This document shows, one piece after another, positions 61,153-64,000 of a stretch of 64,000 nucleotides of DNA (positions within the stretch are counted from its first letter, which is position 1; every line of letters begins with the position of its first letter). This stretch comes from Salinigranum rubrum. GTDB lineage: Archaea; Halobacteriota; Halobacteria; Halobacteriales; Haloferacaceae. The stretch lies in the NCBI RefSeq assembly GCF_002906575.1, contig NZ_CP026309.1, positions 3,348,001-3,412,000 on the forward strand, written 5' to 3'. Below the pieces are notes generated by a model that worked only from the letters and a program-made list of their open reading frames with translations, did no database searches and had not been told where the DNA came from. A program made the translations under genes and the position numbers.

Positions 61153-61768
61153 ATTCGGGACGTTGTAGTTCGGGGTTAATGTGGATTGCTATCCGCGCAT
61201 CATCCGCGAGAATCAGTTCAACCGAACGGACGAGCCGTCCTCGTGGCGCGTCGACGCGAGCGGCGAGCGGTGAACCTCGTTCAGTAAGTTCAGTGATACA
61301 ACGTGTTACGGCTAGTGTGACTACAGGTCACGACACTGGTAGCTATCGACCGGTACGCCCCAAACCGGGACCCGTTGCTTGACGAACCGGTCGCGCGCGA
61401 CTTCGAGAACTTCTTCGGGGTTCGGTGAGCGCCTTTTCTCGACGGGGGCGGGGACAGAACGAGTGATTGGGGTGACGTTCCGCGACGAACGCGGCGAGGA
61501 GACGACCGGAGCGAAACCCCCGGAACCGACCTGTTCAACCGCTACTTCGAGCGCCTGACCCGGCAGGCACACACCGACCCGGTGCTGCGGGTCGCACCGG
61601 GGCGCGCCCTCTTCCTGGAGGAACCGCCGACGGCGCTGTTGCGACCCGGCGTCGTGTGGCGGAGCCTCCGGCCCGACGCTCCCCTGCGTTCGCTCGCCGT
61701 TCCGACGAGCGGACGAGGCGAATCCGGGCCGCAACCCTTACCCGAGTTCGCTCCAACCTCCGGACGAG
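61153..61768. other. 616-bp region with a probable decayed gene fragment
   Basis: No intact gene. The + strand from about 61430 to 61690 shows coding-like pieces in different frames; the rest has no recognisable signal. The promoter of the DUF6149-type gene must be near 61740, but no clear TATA box is seen. Confidence 0.5.
61430..61690 (+). pseudogene. Possible remnant of an FAD-dependent oxidoreductase
   Basis: Two coding-like pieces read ERVIGVTFRDERGEE and, after a frame change at a C5 run, FNRYFERLTRQAHTDPVLRV...TALLRPGVVWRSL. The end piece recalls the C-terminus of haloarchaeal FAD-dependent monooxygenases. No start codon, no stop in the second frame and no complete domain are present, so this is weak. 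Confidence 0.25.
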
Positions 61769-62386
61769 ATGAAGATCCGCCAGAACCTCCGTCACTGGGC
61801 GGCGAAGAAGGCACTCACCACGCCCGTCGTCGGCGACATCGCCCGCGACAAACTCGTCGACCTCCACGTCGACGTCTTCGGTCGGAAGGCCGACGAGGGC
61901 CGTCGCGAGGAGCGCGAGGCGCACATGGCCGCGTTCTTCCACTGCACGTTCGACACCTACGTCGCCGCGCTCGACGCCGGGTTCACCGAGGCCGAAGCGC
62001 GCGAGGTGACCCACGTCCAAGCCAACTTCGACTTCTACAACCACGGCTGGACCGAGATGATGGAGTTCCCCGCCGACGAACTCGAAGCGCACTACGAGCG
62101 CTACGAGGACTTCTTCGGCGCGTACTCGATTACCATCGACGACCCCCTCGGCGACTTCCGGACGCGGACCATCCCGAGCGCGCCCTCGACCCCCGAAAAG
62201 CTCGACGCGCCCGAACACCCCCACGCCGAGGGCGGCTTCGCCGACGACGTCTACGTCGAGGACGAGGAGGGGAACCTCCACGTCGGCGACGCCGTCACCC
62301 CCGACGACGACGAGGTGGACGTCACCGCCGCGCCGGGAATGCAGGACGTGGAGTCCGAGGACGCCGACGACGCGAAAGCGGACTGA
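61769..62386 (+). CDS. DUF6149 family protein
   Basis: 205 residues starting MKIRQNLRHWAAKKALTTPV. A helical domain with conserved His/Phe-rich segments (HMAAFFHCTFDTYVAALDAG, FDFYNHGWTEMMEFP) gives way to an acidic tail. Its members occur across haloarchaea with unknown function. The gene converges with the next one. Confidence 0.75.
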   Translation: MKIRQNLRHWAAKKALTTPVVGDIARDKLVDLHVDVFGRKADEGRREEREAHMAAFFHCTFDTYVAALDAGFTEAEAREVTHVQANFDFYNHGWTEMMEFPADELEAHYERYEDFFGAYSITIDDPLGDFRTRTIPSAPSTPEKLDAPEHPHAEGGFADDVYVEDEEGNLHVGDAVTPDDDEVDVTAAPGMQDVESEDADDAKAD

Positions 62387-62454
62387 GCCGGTTTTTCGAT
62401 TGTCGAGACGGCCGCCCCTCGACTCACGACTCCGACCGGCGAGACGCCCGACCC

Positions 62455-62931
62455 TTATCGGTCGGTGCTCGTGTCCCCGTCCGTTTCGTCGTCGTCCGGG
62501 GCGTCCTCGACGGCGATCGACTGCGGCGACGTTCGGTGGACCTCGTCCGAACCGCCGCCTCTCGTCCGTCCGCGTCCCTCTCCCTGTCCGAGGCTGACCG
62601 GGAGCTTCTGACGGACCTCGTCCGCGATGGACTCCACGCGACGACGGATGCTCTTGATCTCCTCTTCGAACTCCTCGACGCTCCGCTCGACGTAGTGGAC
62701 GCGCGTGTGCGGCACTCGTCGTACCAGGTCGTTTCCGTCGTCGTCCGTCCCCGAGGTGAACGCCCAGTGGTCCTGGACGTAGACGATCTGTTCGTTCGCG
62801 ACCGTCTCCTCGACCGTCCCCTCCTCGGGGTGGTCGTAGACGATGGTCGCCGCTCCGGTCTCCCGGTCGACTTCGAGGTCGGTGTCGTCCTGGCCGTTCG
62901 ACTCCGTCCGGTCGTGTTCGTGATCGCTCAT
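62455..62931 (-). CDS. Conserved haloarchaeal hypothetical protein
   Basis: 158 residues, acidic. A short beta/helix core (TIVYDHPEEGTVEETVANEQ, YVQDHWAFTSG, RVPHTRVHYVERSVEEFEEE) is flanked by disordered ends. An AGAATACAC box lies about 27 bp upstream, and a GC-rich hairpin (62935-62957) sits between box and start. No function known. Confidence 0.62.
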   Translation of the reverse strand: MSDHEHDRTESNGQDDTDLEVDRETGAATIVYDHPEEGTVEETVANEQIVYVQDHWAFTSGTDDDGNDLVRRVPHTRVHYVERSVEEFEEEIKSIRRRVESIADEVRQKLPVSLGQGEGRGRTRGGGSDEVHRTSPQSIAVEDAPDDDETDGDTSTDR

Positions 62932-63039
62932 GCAGCCCCCGGCTAACAGCCCGGGGCTTGTGTATTCTGTGACACCACAACCGGACTGTCAACGCCGCGT
63001 GACCGTCACCGCGAGGTGGTCGCCCCGGCGTCCCGGTGG

Positions 63040-64000
63040 CTACGTCTCCCCGCCGGTCACGACCCGGTCGCCCTCGCCCTCCCCAGCCACCTCGTCGACT
63101 GCGCGGCCGGACCGGTCCGCGTTCCCCTTCGTGTCGATGCGGTCGGCGCACTCGAAGCCGGCGACGATGCCGCCGTTCAACGAACGCTCGGGGTACTGCG
63201 CGCGCGAGGCCATCCCCGCGTAGTACAGCCCCTCGGCCACCTCGCTCAGGTCGTACGGGACGACCTTTTCGAGGTAGCCGCGCTCGTAGACGGGCGCGGC
63301 GCGGGGGTTGCGCGCGAGGCGGAACCGGGTCACCGAGTCGCGAGAGAAGTCGGGGAACATCTCTTCGAGGTGGGAGAGCCACTGCTCTTCGATTTCCTCG
63401 TCGGAGGCCTGCCACAGCGGTTCGTCGGACGACTGGATGTAGCTCGCGACGTAGAGGAGGTGCTGGCCGCCGTATCTGTCGGGAGACACGAAGTTGGTGT
63501 GCTCGATGAGCGCGCCGAACGGCGCGTCGTGAGCGATGTTCAGCCAGTAGGTGTCCGTCAGGGGAGCGTCCATCGTGACGACCGCACACACCGCCCCCTG
63601 AAAGTCGATGTCGCACTCGTAGCCGCAGAGCGCTTCGAGGACGTTCGGCATCGCCGCGACGACGACGCCCTCGGTGTCGTGCGTTTCGCTCGCGCCGCCG
63701 CGCTCGGCGGTCAGCGTGGAGACGGCCCCGTCGTCGAGCGCGAGGTCGGTGACGCGCGCGCCCGTCGTGATGTTCTCCCGGCCGACCGCGTCGACGAGGG
63801 CGTCGATGAACGGCGCGAACCCGCCGTCGAAGTAGCCCAGGATTTCGCCGCGGAGCAGGTCGCGCTCGCCGCGGAACTTGATCCGCCCTAGGAGCCAGGC
63901 CGCGCTCACCTCTTCCTTCCGCGAGCCGAACTTCGCGTCGAGCAGCGGCTCGAAGAAGTTCTCGTACACCCCCTCAGTCGTGTGGTCGACGACGAACTCG
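63040..64000 (-). CDS. FAD-dependent oxidoreductase, amine-oxidase type (runs off the right edge)
   Basis: The C-terminal 320 residues or so are present; the N-terminal FAD-binding part is beyond the window. Visible pieces include LVDAVGRENITTGARVTDLA, VVVAAMPNVLEALCGY and the C-terminal GLYYAGMASRAQYPERSLNG, where the FAD ribose/phosphate contact lies. Protoporphyrinogen-oxidase-like or phytoene-desaturase-like; the substrate cannot be told from this part. Confidence 0.8.
   Translation of the reverse strand, partial: EFVVDHTTEGVYENFFEPLLDAKFGSRKEEVSAAWLLGRIKFRGERDLLRGEILGYFDGGFAPFIDALVDAVGRENITTGARVTDLALDDGAVSTLTAERGGASETHDTEGVVVAAMPNVLEALCGYECDIDFQGAVCAVVTMDAPLTDTYWLNIAHDAPFGALIEHTNFVSPDRYGGQHLLYVASYIQSSDEPLWQASDEEIEEQWLSHLEEMFPDFSRDSVTRFRLARNPRAAPVYERGYLEKVVPYDLSEVAEGLYYAGMASRAQYPERSLNGGIVAGFECADRIDTKGNADRSGRAVDEVAGEGEGDRVVTGGET

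Noticed and set aside
61535-63616. A 693-codon - strand frame
   Set aside because: It overlaps two clear genes (61769-62386 and the 62455-62931 region) and has an Arg/Gly-rich, unstructured translation.

Overview
The window is a GC-rich stretch of a haloarchaeal (class Halobacteria) chromosome. The proteins are strongly acidic, several exported proteins carry Tat/lipobox signals, the S-layer glycoprotein ends in a PGF-CTERM tail, and many genes have a TATA-like box 25-30 bp before the start codon, which fits leaderless transcription. Archaeal markers include CdcH/Cdc48, ribosomal protein S8e, NurA-HerA, eIF1/SUI1, GTP cyclohydrolase MptA and tRNA-Ile(GAT). The genus cannot be fixed from the sequence alone.

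Layout. 0-3 kb: the 5' part of larC (with a His-rich loop) diverges from cdcH. 3-18 kb: a phosphate island with two complete Pst systems facing each other. pst1 (pstS-C-A-B plus an AbrB-PhoU regulator) is on the + strand. pst2 (pstS-C-A-B, two PhoU proteins and a coiled-coil protein) is on the - strand. A second AbrB-PhoU regulator diverges from pstS2. 18-38 kb: mostly housekeeping and conserved haloarchaeal genes. These are rps8e, DUF2240-type genes, a HAD hydrolase, nurA/herA, a universal stress protein, a KaiC-like ATPase, NAD kinase, carB, small membrane proteins, a GNAT enzyme, a cation exchanger, a PHP-type phosphoesterase and eIF1. 38-50.4 kb: a cell-surface island of six exported proteins in a row, including the S-layer glycoprotein, a divergent full-length paralogue directly downstream of it, and a cobalamin-type binding protein with a PGF-CTERM anchor. 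50.7-64 kb: tRNA-Ile, fxsA, an SDR enzyme, a thioredoxin-domain protein, a TrmB-type regulator, an HTH regulator with ogt, a 48-residue zinc ribbon protein, mptA, membrane and hypothetical proteins and two flavoproteins, the last running off the window.

Four genes (coiled-coil protein, HAD hydrolase, eIF1, S-layer paralogue) are each broken by what looks like one missing base in a G/C run of 4-6. Adding one G restores the expected protein every time, and eIF1 is expected to be essential, so systematic homopolymer under-calling is the likeliest cause. The most distinctive unexplained structures are a repeat element present twice (about 18.8-19.1 and 55.2-55.4 kb) with collinear blocks and a short tandem repeat just after each copy, the mirror-image pst/phoU arrangement, and the surface-protein island.

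How the genes fit together. The phosphate island could supply two uptake systems together with their sensing and regulatory proteins. The surface island encodes the S-layer and candidate partners. NurA and HerA form the end-resection machinery. Most remaining genes are single housekeeping units with their own promoters.
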